32,671 nt of DNA, taken from the NCBI GenBank assembly GCA_041569895.1, contig JBFFXF010000052.1:1-32671 (forward strand), read 5' to 3'. This DNA is from JBFFXF01 sp041569895 (GTDB lineage Bacteria > Planctomycetota > UBA8108 > JACQVS01). Numbering within the stretch: the first letter of the stretch is position 1; each line of letters opens with the position of its first letter. The notes under the pieces were generated by a model. That model was not told the origin of the DNA. It worked only from the letters and a program-made list of their open reading frames with translations, and made no database searches. The position numbers were made by a program, and so were the translations under genes. Below, piece by piece: positions 26,006 to 32,671 of the stretch.

Positions 26006-29000
26006 TCAGCGCCCATCGGGGATCCCCTCCTCGACCTTACCGGAACTTTCGGGGGGCTCGCCGAGCACCGACCGCGCCTCGGCCTCGAACACCCGCAGCT
26101 CCGCGAGCTGGTCGGGCGGGAGGTCGGTGCGCCCCTCCATCCAGCGCTCGGCCGCCCGGTACGCCTCGAGCGCCTCGGTCCGCCGTCCCAGGCGCTGGTG
26201 CGCCATGGCGACGAAGAGGAGGTCGAAGGCGGTCGCGCCCGACTCGCTGCGCTCCATCGACTTCTCGAGCGAGGCGACCGCCTCCTCGAACCGGCCGAGA
26301 CGGTACTGGATCACGCCGAGCGTGTTGAGAAACGTCGGGTCGTGCGGGAACCTCTCGAGCGCGCGGGTGACGAGCTCGAGCGCGCGCGCCGGATCGCGGT
26401 GCGCCTCGGGCGGCGTGGTGACGAGGAACCACGCCAGGTTGTTCAGCAACGTCGGCGATACGCTGTCGCTCTCGGCGATGCGGTCGACGCTCTCGCGGGC
26501 GCCCGCGAAGTCCCCGAGCTGGACGGAGCACGCGAGCAGCTCGCGCTTCGCCCACGAGCAGTTCGCGCAGTGCTCGAGGTGGCCCTGGAGCGCCCGTTGC
26601 GCCGCGGCGTGGTCGCCCAGCGCCGTCCACGACTGCGCGAGATACTGAAAGAGCTCCGCGTCCGGCCCGTACGTGTCGAGCACCTGCGTGGCGGCGTCGG
26701 CGAGCTCTTGCCAGCGCCCGGCCTCGAAGAGCGCGTGGAGGTCGAGCTGGGGCGTCTGCGGCGGACGCGCGACGTACGGTCGCCGGACGGTGCGCTCCGG
26801 GACGGCGAGCGCATCGAGCGCGTCGGCGCGCCAGACCTTCACCGTGTGGTCGTCGGCGCCCGTGGCGAGGAGCCGGCCGTCGCGCGAGACGGCGACGCTC
26901 GTGGCAGGCTCCTCGTGCGCCTGGACGGCGAGCCGCTTCCGCCTCTCCGCGAGGTCCCAGAGGACGAGCTGTCCATCCCAGCCGATCGACGCCAGCGTCT
27001 TGCCATCGGGGAGGAGCGCCATATCGGGCACGGCGTCCGTGTGGCCGCCGAGGACCACGCGCCTCTCGGAGCCACGTTCCCACAGAAGCACCCTCGGGTC
27101 GCCATGGCCGGCGCCCGCGACCACGAGCTCCGCGCGTGGAGACAGCGCGACCGCCGTGACGCCCCAGTCGTGGCCGGCGAAGGTCTCGAGGAGCTCTCCA
27201 CGTCGAGGGTCCCACAGCCGCACCGTGTCGTCCCAGGCGCCGGTGGCGAGGAGGTTGCCGTCCGACGTGAACGACACCGCGGCAACCGTGGACCGGTGGC
27301 CACGCAGCGCCGCGACCCGCTCCCAGCTGGCTGTATCCCAGACCGTCGCCTCCGCGTTTCCCAGCCGGGCTACAACGAGCAGGGCGCCGTCGGGCGAAAA
27401 GAGCAGCTCCAGCACCCGCTCGGCCTGCGACTCGATCGTGCGGACCTCCTCGAGGTCCTCGGCGGCGAGGATGCGCACGCTGCCGTCCGGGTAGCCGGCG
27501 GCGAGCCACCGGCCATCGGGCGAGCACGCGACGCTCATCGATCCCGAGTCGAGCTCGATCGCCGCCACCGGCCGAGCTGCCTCGAGGTCCCACCGTCTGA
27601 GATGACGGTGCCCCGCCTCGACGAGCGCGCGACCGTCCGGGAGAAAGACGACGTCGCGAATCGCCCGTCCGGTTCGCAGCGTCAGGACGGGATTGACGGC
27701 GTCGTCCCCGGCGGGGGCAGGTCGAGCGACGTCCGCGTCGCCCGCGCCGTGCCAGAGCGTCAGTTCCCGGACGGCGCGCGTCAGGACATGCCCCGCCTCG
27801 CTCAGACCGCTGCCCGCCGCGAGCGTGCGGCCGTCCGGCGAGAACGCCACGTGCCAGACGACGCCGGTGTGCGGTCCGAGCGTGCCGAGGAGCCCGCCGG
27901 TCGCGACGTTCCACAGCTTCACGGTCCCGTCCCAGCTCGCGGTCGCCAGGGTGCGGCCGTCGGGACTGAACGCCAGGTGATAGATCACCTCGGAGTGGCC
28001 CTCGAGCACCGCGCGCGTCCCACCGGTCGCGGCGTCGTGGAGGCGCGCGGTGGTGTCATGGCTCGCCGTCGCCAGAACGTCTCCATCGGGCGAGAATGCG
28101 GCGATCTCGATCATCTCGGTATGTCCGCGGAATCGGCGCTCGAAGCCCTCGATCCGCGTCCAGTCGTCGCGCCTCCAGGCGCGGACCTCCGACGACTTGA
28201 ACGTCGGGATGTGAACGACCGCGGCGAGTACCCGTCCATCCGGTGAGAACGCCAGCGAGCGGACGGTCTCCGGTCCCGCCACGATGGTGGTCGCGACCTC
28301 GCCCGTCGTCGCGCTCCAGAGCTGGATAGCGCCGTCCTCGCCGCCGGTGGCGACGAGCTCGCTGTCCGGCGAGATCGCCATCGACCAGGCCGTGCGATCG
28401 TGCGCCTGCACGTCGGCGATGGCCGACCAGGTCCGCGTCTCCCGCAGCCGCAGCCGGCCATCCGAGCCCGTGGTCGCGAGCACCTTGCCGTCGGCGGAGA
28501 ACCCGACGAGCGTCATCCCGGAGTGACCGGGCAGCGACGCCACGATCGCGGCGTTCGACCGCTCGAGCACCTTGACGTCGCGGTGACCGCTGGCGATGAA
28601 GCGGCCGTCGGGGGAGAACGCGACGGAGTAGCCGCCTCCCGACTCGCGTCCGGCGAGGACGGTGCGGTCGAGAGGGGCACCCAGGTACCAGACCCTCGCC
28701 GTGTGGTCCCATCCCGCGGTCGCGAGGAGCTGGCCGTCCGGCGAGAACGCGACGCCGCCGACGTAGCTCGTGTGGCCGCGCAGCGTGTCGGTCACCCGGC
28801 CCGTCGCCAGGTCCCAGATCCGCGCGGTGCGATCCCAGCTCGACGTCGCGAGTCTCATGCCATCGGGCGAGAACGCCACCCCGGTGACTCCGGACCTGTG
28901 CCCGGCGAACGAGCGCTCGAGCGCGCCCGTCTTGACGTTCCAGAGTCGCACTTCCGGCAGCCCGTCCCACTTGCCCCCGGCGGACGCGAGCTTCAGGCCG

Positions 29001-31018
29001 TCCGGGGAGAATGCCACCGACCAGACGTAGCTGTCGTGCTCGAGGGTGCGCTCCACTTCTCCGGTGGTCGCGTTCCACAGCGTCACGCGGCGGTCCCAGG
29101 CGCCGGCGGCGACGGTCTCCCCGTCGGGAGAGAACGCCAGCGAGAGCACGCCACCGGTGCGTCCGGCGAGGACGAGCCGCTCGGTCGCGCTCTCCATGTC
29201 CCACAGCTTCACCTCGCCGTCGCGTTCCCCGCGCGAGATCCAGAAGATCCGTCGCAACGGATTGCCCCCCAGACGTCCGACCATGGCGGTGCCGGTGGCG
29301 AGCGTGCGCCCGTCGGGAGAGAACGCCACGGCCAGAACCGGAGCGTCGAAGTCGCGCAGGCTCACCGGGGTGTGACGCGCCGTGTCGCGCGCGTCCCAGA
29401 TCCGCACCCGGCCCTTTCGCGAGCCGCGATCTCCGAACCCGGCGGCGATGCGGTCACCATCGGGAGAGAAGGCCGCCGTCCAGACTTCCGTCGAGTCCTG
29501 GGCGCGAACGCGAAGGAGCCGTCCGGTCGCCGCCTCCCAGAGCTTGACGGTGTTCCGGCTGGTGGTGGCGATGGTCTCGCCATCGGGCGAGAAGTCGACG
29601 TCTCGAACTCCCCACGCATGCCGGCCGAGGACGAGCCGCTCCCCGTGGCAGAGCCGCTGGACGTGGTACCACTCGAACCCACGCAAGTCCTCCTCATCGG
29701 GTCCCGGACGCACACTCTCGAGGAGCGCCAGCGCGCCCGCCGCGTCGCCGTCGTCGTAGAACTGACGCGCGAGATTCACCCGGGCGACGTAGAGGGCGCG
29801 ACGGTTCGCCGTCGCGAGCTCCCTGGCGCGAGCCGTCGCGGCCTCGGCCGACATTCTCAGGCCATACTCGCGCTCCGCGACGCCGGCGAGCCGGACGGCG
29901 ACGAGCGTCGAGGCGATGACTCCGGCCACCAGCAGCACGGAGATCGCCGCGGCGAGCGAGGCCACCGCCGGATTCCTCCGGCACCAGCGCTCGAAGCGCA
30001 CCAGGGCGCCGACCGGACGAGCGCGGATCGGCTCTCCCGCGAGCCAGTGCCGCAGGTCCCCGGCGAGCGCTCCGGCGGTCTCGTAACGGCGCGCCCGCTC
30101 CTTCGCCATCGCCGTGAGGCAGATGGTCTCGAGGTCCCGTGGAATGGCGTCGTTGATTCTCCTCGGCGGGCGCGGCTCCTCGCGGAGCAACTGCATGATG
30201 ATCATCCGGCTGTTGCCGCGAAACGGCAGCTCGCCTGTGAGGAGCTCGTAGAGCACGGCGCCGAGGCTGTAGACGTCGGTGCGCGCGTCGACGGCGTGCG
30301 CGTCACCGCGGGCCTGCTCCGGCGACATGTACGCCGGCGTCCCGAGCACCTGACCCTCGGTCGTCATCGTCGCCTCGCCGGCCGCGCGCTTCGCCAGTCC
30401 GAAGTCCATCAGGTGCGGGCGGCCATCGGCGTCCAGCATGATGTTCGACGGCTTGACGTCGCGGTGGATGACGCCGTTGCGGTGCGCGTAGTCGAGCGCC
30501 TCGGCGACCTCGGCGATGATCTCGACCGCGTCGCGGAAGTCCAGGGGGCCGGCCGTCAGCCGGTCCGAGAGCGTGACGCCGTGGATGAACTCGCTCGCGA
30601 GGTAGAACGTGTCGCCCGACTCCCCCGCGTCATAGAGCGTCACGATCGCCGGGTGGCGAAGCTGCGCGGTGCTTCTCGCCTCGCGCAGGAAACGCTCGAA
30701 GTCCGAGGCGTCGGGCAGCGCTCCCGGTCGCGGCACCTTCAGGGCGACGATGCGATCGAGCGAGGCATCACGCGCCCGCCACACCTGCCCGAAGGACCCG
30801 GAGCCGAGCTCCTCGAGGAGCTCGTACTTGCCGAGCCGGCGGCGCTCCGCCCGCGGCGCGGGCGCGACCACCGTCTCGTCGGGATCGGACCCGGATCCGA
30901 AGCGCGAGCCGCATGTCGCGCACACGAGCTCCGCGGGCGCCGGCTCGGCGACCTCGACCGAGGTCTGACACTTGGGACACTCGACGCGCACGGGATCGCT
31001 CGCCCTTCCACCCGCCAC
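26006..31018 (-). CDS. Membrane-anchored Ser/Thr protein kinase with about 21 WD40 blades and TPRs
   Basis: This 1670-residue protein starts with a small zinc-ribbon (Cys14, 17, 33, 36). A Hanks-type kinase domain follows (about 65-330): glycine loop GSGSFG (72-77), Lys94, HRD catalytic loop with Asp187, DFG (205-207) and GTPAYMSPEQ, so it should be active. A single membrane helix lies at about 352-375. A short helical stretch leads to WD40 repeats from about 462 to 1400; I count 21 FSPDG-type blade cores about 44 residues apart, equal to three seven-bladed propellers. TPR-like helices fill about 1424-1650. Such kinases are expanded in Planctomycetota; the outer part is taken to sense or scaffold protein partners. 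It starts with GTG, with GGAG 10 nt upstream, and is preceded by a TTTACC/TATACT promoter. No partner gene is evident, and its place beside pst may be coincidental. Confidence 0.92.
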   Translation of the reverse strand: MAGGRASDPVRVECPKCQTSVEVAEPAPAELVCATCGSRFGSGSDPDETVVAPAPRAERRRLGKYELLEELGSGSFGQVWRARDASLDRIVALKVPRPGALPDASDFERFLREARSTAQLRHPAIVTLYDAGESGDTFYLASEFIHGVTLSDRLTAGPLDFRDAVEIIAEVAEALDYAHRNGVIHRDVKPSNIMLDADGRPHLMDFGLAKRAAGEATMTTEGQVLGTPAYMSPEQARGDAHAVDARTDVYSLGAVLYELLTGELPFRGNSRMIIMQLLREEPRPPRRINDAIPRDLETICLTAMAKERARRYETAGALAGDLRHWLAGEPIRARPVGALVRFERWCRRNPAVASLAAAISVLLVAGVIASTLVAVRLAGVAEREYGLRMSAEAATARARELATANRRALYVARVNLARQFYDDGDAAGALALLESVRPGPDEEDLRGFEWYHVQRLCHGERLVLGRHAWGVRDVDFSPDGETIATTSRNTVKLWEAATGRLLRVRAQDSTEVWTAAFSPDGDRIAAGFGDRGSRKGRVRIWDARDTARHTPVSLRDFDAPVLAVAFSPDGRTLATGTAMVGRLGGNPLRRIFWISRGERDGEVKLWDMESATERLVLAGRTGGVLSLAFSPDGETVAAGAWDRRVTLWNATTGEVERTLEHDSYVWSVAFSPDGLKLASAGGKWDGLPEVRLWNVKTGALERSFAGHRSGVTGVAFSPDGMRLATSSWDRTARIWDLATGRVTDTLRGHTSYVGGVAFSPDGQLLATAGWDHTARVWYLGAPLDRTVLAGRESGGGYSVAFSPDGRFIASGHRDVKVLERSNAAIVASLPGHSGMTLVGFSADGKVLATTGSDGRLRLRETRTWSAIADVQAHDRTAWSMAISPDSELVATGGEDGAIQLWSATTGEVATTIVAGPETVRSLAFSPDGRVLAAVVHIPTFKSSEVRAWRRDDWTRIEGFERRFRGHTEMIEIAAFSPDGDVLATASHDTTARLHDAATGGTRAVLEGHSEVIYHLAFSPDGRTLATASWDGTVKLWNVATGGLLGTLGPHTGVVWHVAFSPDGRTLAAGSGLSEAGHVLTRAVRELTLWHGAGDADVARPAPAGDDAVNPVLTLRTGRAIRDVVFLPDGRALVEAGHRHLRRWDLEAARPVAAIELDSGSMSVACSPDGRWLAAGYPDGSVRILAAEDLEEVRTIESQAERVLELLFSPDGALLVVARLGNAEATVWDTASWERVAALRGHRSTVAAVSFTSDGNLLATGAWDDTVRLWDPRRGELLETFAGHDWGVTAVALSPRAELVVAGAGHGDPRVLLWERGSERRVVLGGHTDAVPDMALLPDGKTLASIGWDGQLVLWDLAERRKRLAVQAHEEPATSVAVSRDGRLLATGADDHTVKVWRADALDALAVPERTVRRPYVARPPQTPQLDLHALFEAGRWQELADAATQVLDTYGPDAELFQYLAQSWTALGDHAAAQRALQGHLEHCANCSWAKRELLACSVQLGDFAGARESVDRIAESDSVSPTLLNNLAWFLVTTPPEAHRDPARALELVTRALERFPHDPTFLNTLGVIQYRLGRFEEAVASLEKSMERSESGATAFDLLFVAMAHQRLGRRTEALEAYRAAERWMEGRTDLPPDQLAELRVFEAEARSVLGEPPESSGKVEEGIPDGR

Positions 31019-31074
31019 TGCCCAGAGACTCCGCCGTTTTCACCGGCTGGCAACGCCTTCGTCAGCAGCGGGCA

Positions 31075-31103
31075 AGTATAGCGGGGGCTGGCGAGGTGGT
31101 AAA
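31075..31103 (-). promoter_or_regulatory. Candidate promoter of the kinase gene
   Basis: On the minus strand TTTACC (31098-31103) and TATACT (31075-31080) are 17 bp apart. The -10 matches the consensus at five of six positions. The predicted transcript start is about 50 nt before the GTG start codon. Confidence 0.5.
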
Positions 31104-31200
31104 GCTCGCCGCACGTCCGGGGGGGGACGTTGAGCGGCGGTTAAGATACAAGGCGGGGTCGGAGCATACGCGCCGGTGCCCGCGGTCCGGTCTCGCCGTC

Positions 31201-31295
31201 GAACTCTGTTCTCTGATCTCTGGCGCTCTGATCTCTGATCTCGGTATCTGACCTCGGAATCGGCATCGGAGTCGGAATCGGCATCGGATACGGAG
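31201..31295 (-). repeat. Degenerate hexamer tract, inverted relative to the left-edge tract
   Basis: Read on the minus strand, the order is GATNCC-like hexamers (CCGATGCCGATTCCGACTCC and neighbours), then CCGAGGTCAGA (31257-31247), then GATCAGA-like units. This is the same motif order as 311-410 on the plus strand. It looks like a dispersed low-complexity family and not a coding remnant. Confidence 0.5.
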
Positions 31296-31347
31296 CACGA
31301 GCACGGGCCCAACCCCGGCCTGGACGGTGGACCGTGACCCGTGGAAC

Positions 31348-31423
31348 GTGTGCCGTGACCGTGTGCCGTGACCGTGTGCCGTGACCGTGTGCCGTGACCG
31401 TGGCCGTGACCGTGGCCGTGACC
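31348..31423 (+). repeat. Minisatellite of GTGTGCCGTGACC
   Basis: Four perfect 13-bp units GTGTGCCGTGACC (31348, 31361, 31374, 31387) are followed by two 12-bp units GTGGCCGTGACC (31400, 31412). Degenerate copies precede the array from about 31326. There are no spacers between the units, so it is not a CRISPR. It lies in the non-coding region upstream of the kinase. Confidence 0.85.
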
Positions 31424-31518
31424 GTCTTGGCGTCGTCCAGCGACTTTTGTCAATCACGCTGATCTCCGATCTCTGTCTCTGTCGAGGACGAGGACGAGTC
31501 CGGAAACGGGGCGATGCC

Positions 31519-32671
31519 CTACGGATCACACGCGTCCGGGCACCCCGCCATCACCACACACTCCGTCCCGCCCGCCGGTGGCGGGCCGCCCTGGAACATG
31601 AAGGCGAGGAGCGAGACGGCGTCGGCGAGGTCGACGGCGCGGTCGCCGTTGACGTCGACGAGGGTCCGGTTGGCGGGGTGACCCGTCGCGCCATCGCCGC
31701 AGGGGAGCCGCGCCGGCACGCCGGTGAAGAGATGACCGAGCACGCACACGGCGTCGGAGATGTCGAGTCCGCCATCCTGGTTGCAGTCGCCCGGCACCTG
31801 GCCGCCTCCCGGCGCGGTGACGCGCACCTCGCCGAACGCCGCGTCGCTGCGGCGGCCCGGATCGACGACCGTGAGGATCACCTGGTACGTCCCCGGCGTC
31901 TCGTAGACGTGGCGCACGATCTCGCCGCTTCCCTGCGTGCCGTCGCCGAAGACCCAGGACCACGTCAGCGGCTCCCCCTCGGGATCGCTCGATGCGCTCG
32001 CGTCGAAGAGCACCTCGAGCGGCGCCGCGCCCGAGGCGGGCGTCGCCACGAACGACGCCGTCGGGATGCGGTTACCGACGATCACGGTGCGGCTCGCGGT
32101 GGCCGTCAGGCCGCTGTCGTCCTCGACCTCGAGGACGACCTCGAACGTGCCCTCACGGGTGTAGACGTGATTCAGCCGCCGTCCGGTGCCGCGACCGCCG
32201 TCGCCGAAGTCCCAGCTCCAGCGCACCAGCTGTCCGTCGGGATCGCGCGAGCTCGAGGCGTCGAACTGGACGTCGAGCGGCGGCTCGCCGCGATCCGGCG
32301 TCGCTGTGAAGCTGGCGATCGGCGGCACCTGCTCGGCGACCACCACGGTGAAGCTCGCGGTGTCGGTGAGACCGGTCCCGTCCTCGACCTCGAGCACGAC
32401 GCGATAGCTTCCGGGCGAGGTGAAGACGTGGTTGAGCACCTTGCCGCTGCCGGTGGCGCCGTCACCGAAGTTCCAGCTCCAGCGCACGACGGGACCGCCG
32501 TCGTCCGTCGACGCGCTGCCGTCGACCGTGACCTCGAGCGGCGCGGGGCCGCCCTCGGGCGTGACGCTCAGACGCGCCACCGGCGGCAAGTTCACGACGA
32601 CGGTGACTTGCCGCGTGGCGCTGCCGGTGAGGCCCTCGGGATCGGCGACCTCGAGCACCACGTCGTAGACG
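31519..32671 (-). CDS. Secreted PKD-repeat protein with dockerin-like tail (N-terminus beyond window)
   Basis: This is the C-terminal part of a larger protein; the frame is open to the right edge and reads VYDVVLEV there, the end of a further PKD domain. Three more PKD domains follow, two of them exactly 87 residues long, each with WSW.FGDG and a (L/R)HV(Y/F) strand. The tail (about the last 95 residues) is a double EF-hand/dockerin-like module, GDCNQDGGLDISDAVCVLGH and DVNGDRAVDLADAVSLLAF, ending in a CPDAC motif. The same tail type closes both CotH proteins of this window. PKD domains are extracellular beta-sandwiches used as spacers or in adhesion. The signal peptide and any catalytic part lie outside the window. 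Confidence 0.88.
   Translation of the reverse strand, partial: VYDVVLEVADPEGLTGSATRQVTVVVNLPPVARLSVTPEGGPAPLEVTVDGSASTDDGGPVVRWSWNFGDGATGSGKVLNHVFTSPGSYRVVLEVEDGTGLTDTASFTVVVAEQVPPIASFTATPDRGEPPLDVQFDASSSRDPDGQLVRWSWDFGDGGRGTGRRLNHVYTREGTFEVVLEVEDDSGLTATASRTVIVGNRIPTASFVATPASGAAPLEVLFDASASSDPEGEPLTWSWVFGDGTQGSGEIVRHVYETPGTYQVILTVVDPGRRSDAAFGEVRVTAPGGGQVPGDCNQDGGLDISDAVCVLGHLFTGVPARLPCGDGATGHPANRTLVDVNGDRAVDLADAVSLLAFMFQGGPPPAGGTECVVMAGCPDACDP
31810..32586 (-). repeat. Tandem PKD-domain repeats (87-residue period)
   Basis: Coding repeats inside the partial PKD gene. Unit 1 covers 32586-32326, unit 2 covers 32325-32065, both 261 bp, and unit 3 runs from 32064 to about 31810. Unit 3 is more diverged and ends at the linker before the dockerin-like tail. 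A further unit is cut by the window edge. Confidence 0.8.

Larger units (their letters stand above)
31019..31518. other. Gene-free repeat-rich region upstream of the kinase
   Basis: This 500-bp stretch has no credible gene. It holds the kinase promoter (31075-31103), a degenerate ATCTCTG/TCGGAA tract (31201-31295), a GTGTGCCGTGACC minisatellite (31348-31423) and a CT/GA-rich tail (about 31462-31497). The 12-mer CCGGAAACGGGG at 31500-31511 also occurs at 467-478 in the left edge region. Confidence 0.6.

Noticed and set aside
25999..26013. Hairpin GGCGC/GCGCC at the kinase stop codon as terminator
   Set aside because: Only a 5-bp stem, overlapping the stop codon, and no T-tract; expected by chance in GC-rich DNA.
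28400..31081. Plus-strand open frame (893 codons) opposite the kinase
   Set aside because: No domain, skewed composition, and fully antisense to the kinase/WD40 gene; other long frames at 267-1847, 5075-6709, 8732-10390, 23742-25724 and 25934-28246 were rejected for the same reason.
31348..31423. Possible CRISPR array
   Set aside because: Units are directly adjacent with no spacers and only 12-13 bp long; no cas genes are present.
31040..31529. Minus-strand His/Arg/Gly-rich small frames across the minisatellite
   Set aside because: Their composition is produced by the 13-bp repeat; there is no ribosome-binding site or family resemblance.

Overview
The window is a high-GC bacterial chromosome segment. 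GTG and TTG starts are frequent, and many genes encode exported or membrane proteins. The mix of genes is what is usually seen in Planctomycetota or a nearby uncultured lineage: lamin-tail/CotH/dockerin-like secreted proteins, an ASPIC/UnbV lipoprotein, a PQQ-type beta-propeller with a 'WPQFRG' N-terminus, a Ser/Thr kinase fused to many WD40 blades, and PKD repeats. That placement is an inference from gene content; there is no rRNA or other phylogenetic marker here. I see no tRNA, rRNA, CRISPR array, transposase or phage gene.

Layout. Positions 1-524 are gene-free and hold two kinds of low-complexity repeat. Positions 525-11377 hold a plus-strand run of three exported proteins: a CotH/lamin-tail protein, a UnbV-type lipoprotein that overlaps its end, and a second CotH/lamin-tail protein. 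A small methyltransferase (11419-12009, minus) follows. An OprP-like porin (12220-13596) and a lipoprotein multihaem cytochrome (13806-15233) run on the plus strand. A PQQ-type propeller protein (15256-16617) sits on the minus strand.

Positions 16660-25766 are a phosphate island. A PiT transporter with two tandem DUF47 partners is read leftward. A lone phoU (19993-20661) is read rightward. A complete pstS-pstC-pstA-pstB1-pstB2-phoU operon is read leftward. The kinase/WD40/TPR protein covers 26006-31018. A repeat-filled intergenic region (31019-31518) follows. A PKD/dockerin-like protein runs off the right edge.

Two results stand out. First, three promoter regions (the porin, the lone phoU and pstS) each carry direct repeats of a TTnACa-like hexamer core at an exact 11-bp period. 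This is the architecture of a PhoB/PhoP box, and it ties the porin, the extra PhoU and the Pst system into one candidate Pi-starvation regulon. The PiT-DUF47 operon instead has a TTGACA-type promoter and no such repeats. Second, the two PstB ATPases are degenerate in complementary motifs. PstB1 keeps LSGGQ but has lost the Q-loop Gln and the switch His. PstB2 keeps Q-loop, Walker B and switch His but has LQLEQ in place of LSGGQ. This predicts an obligate heterodimer with one working and one degenerate ATP site, unlike the homodimeric PstB of well-studied bacteria.
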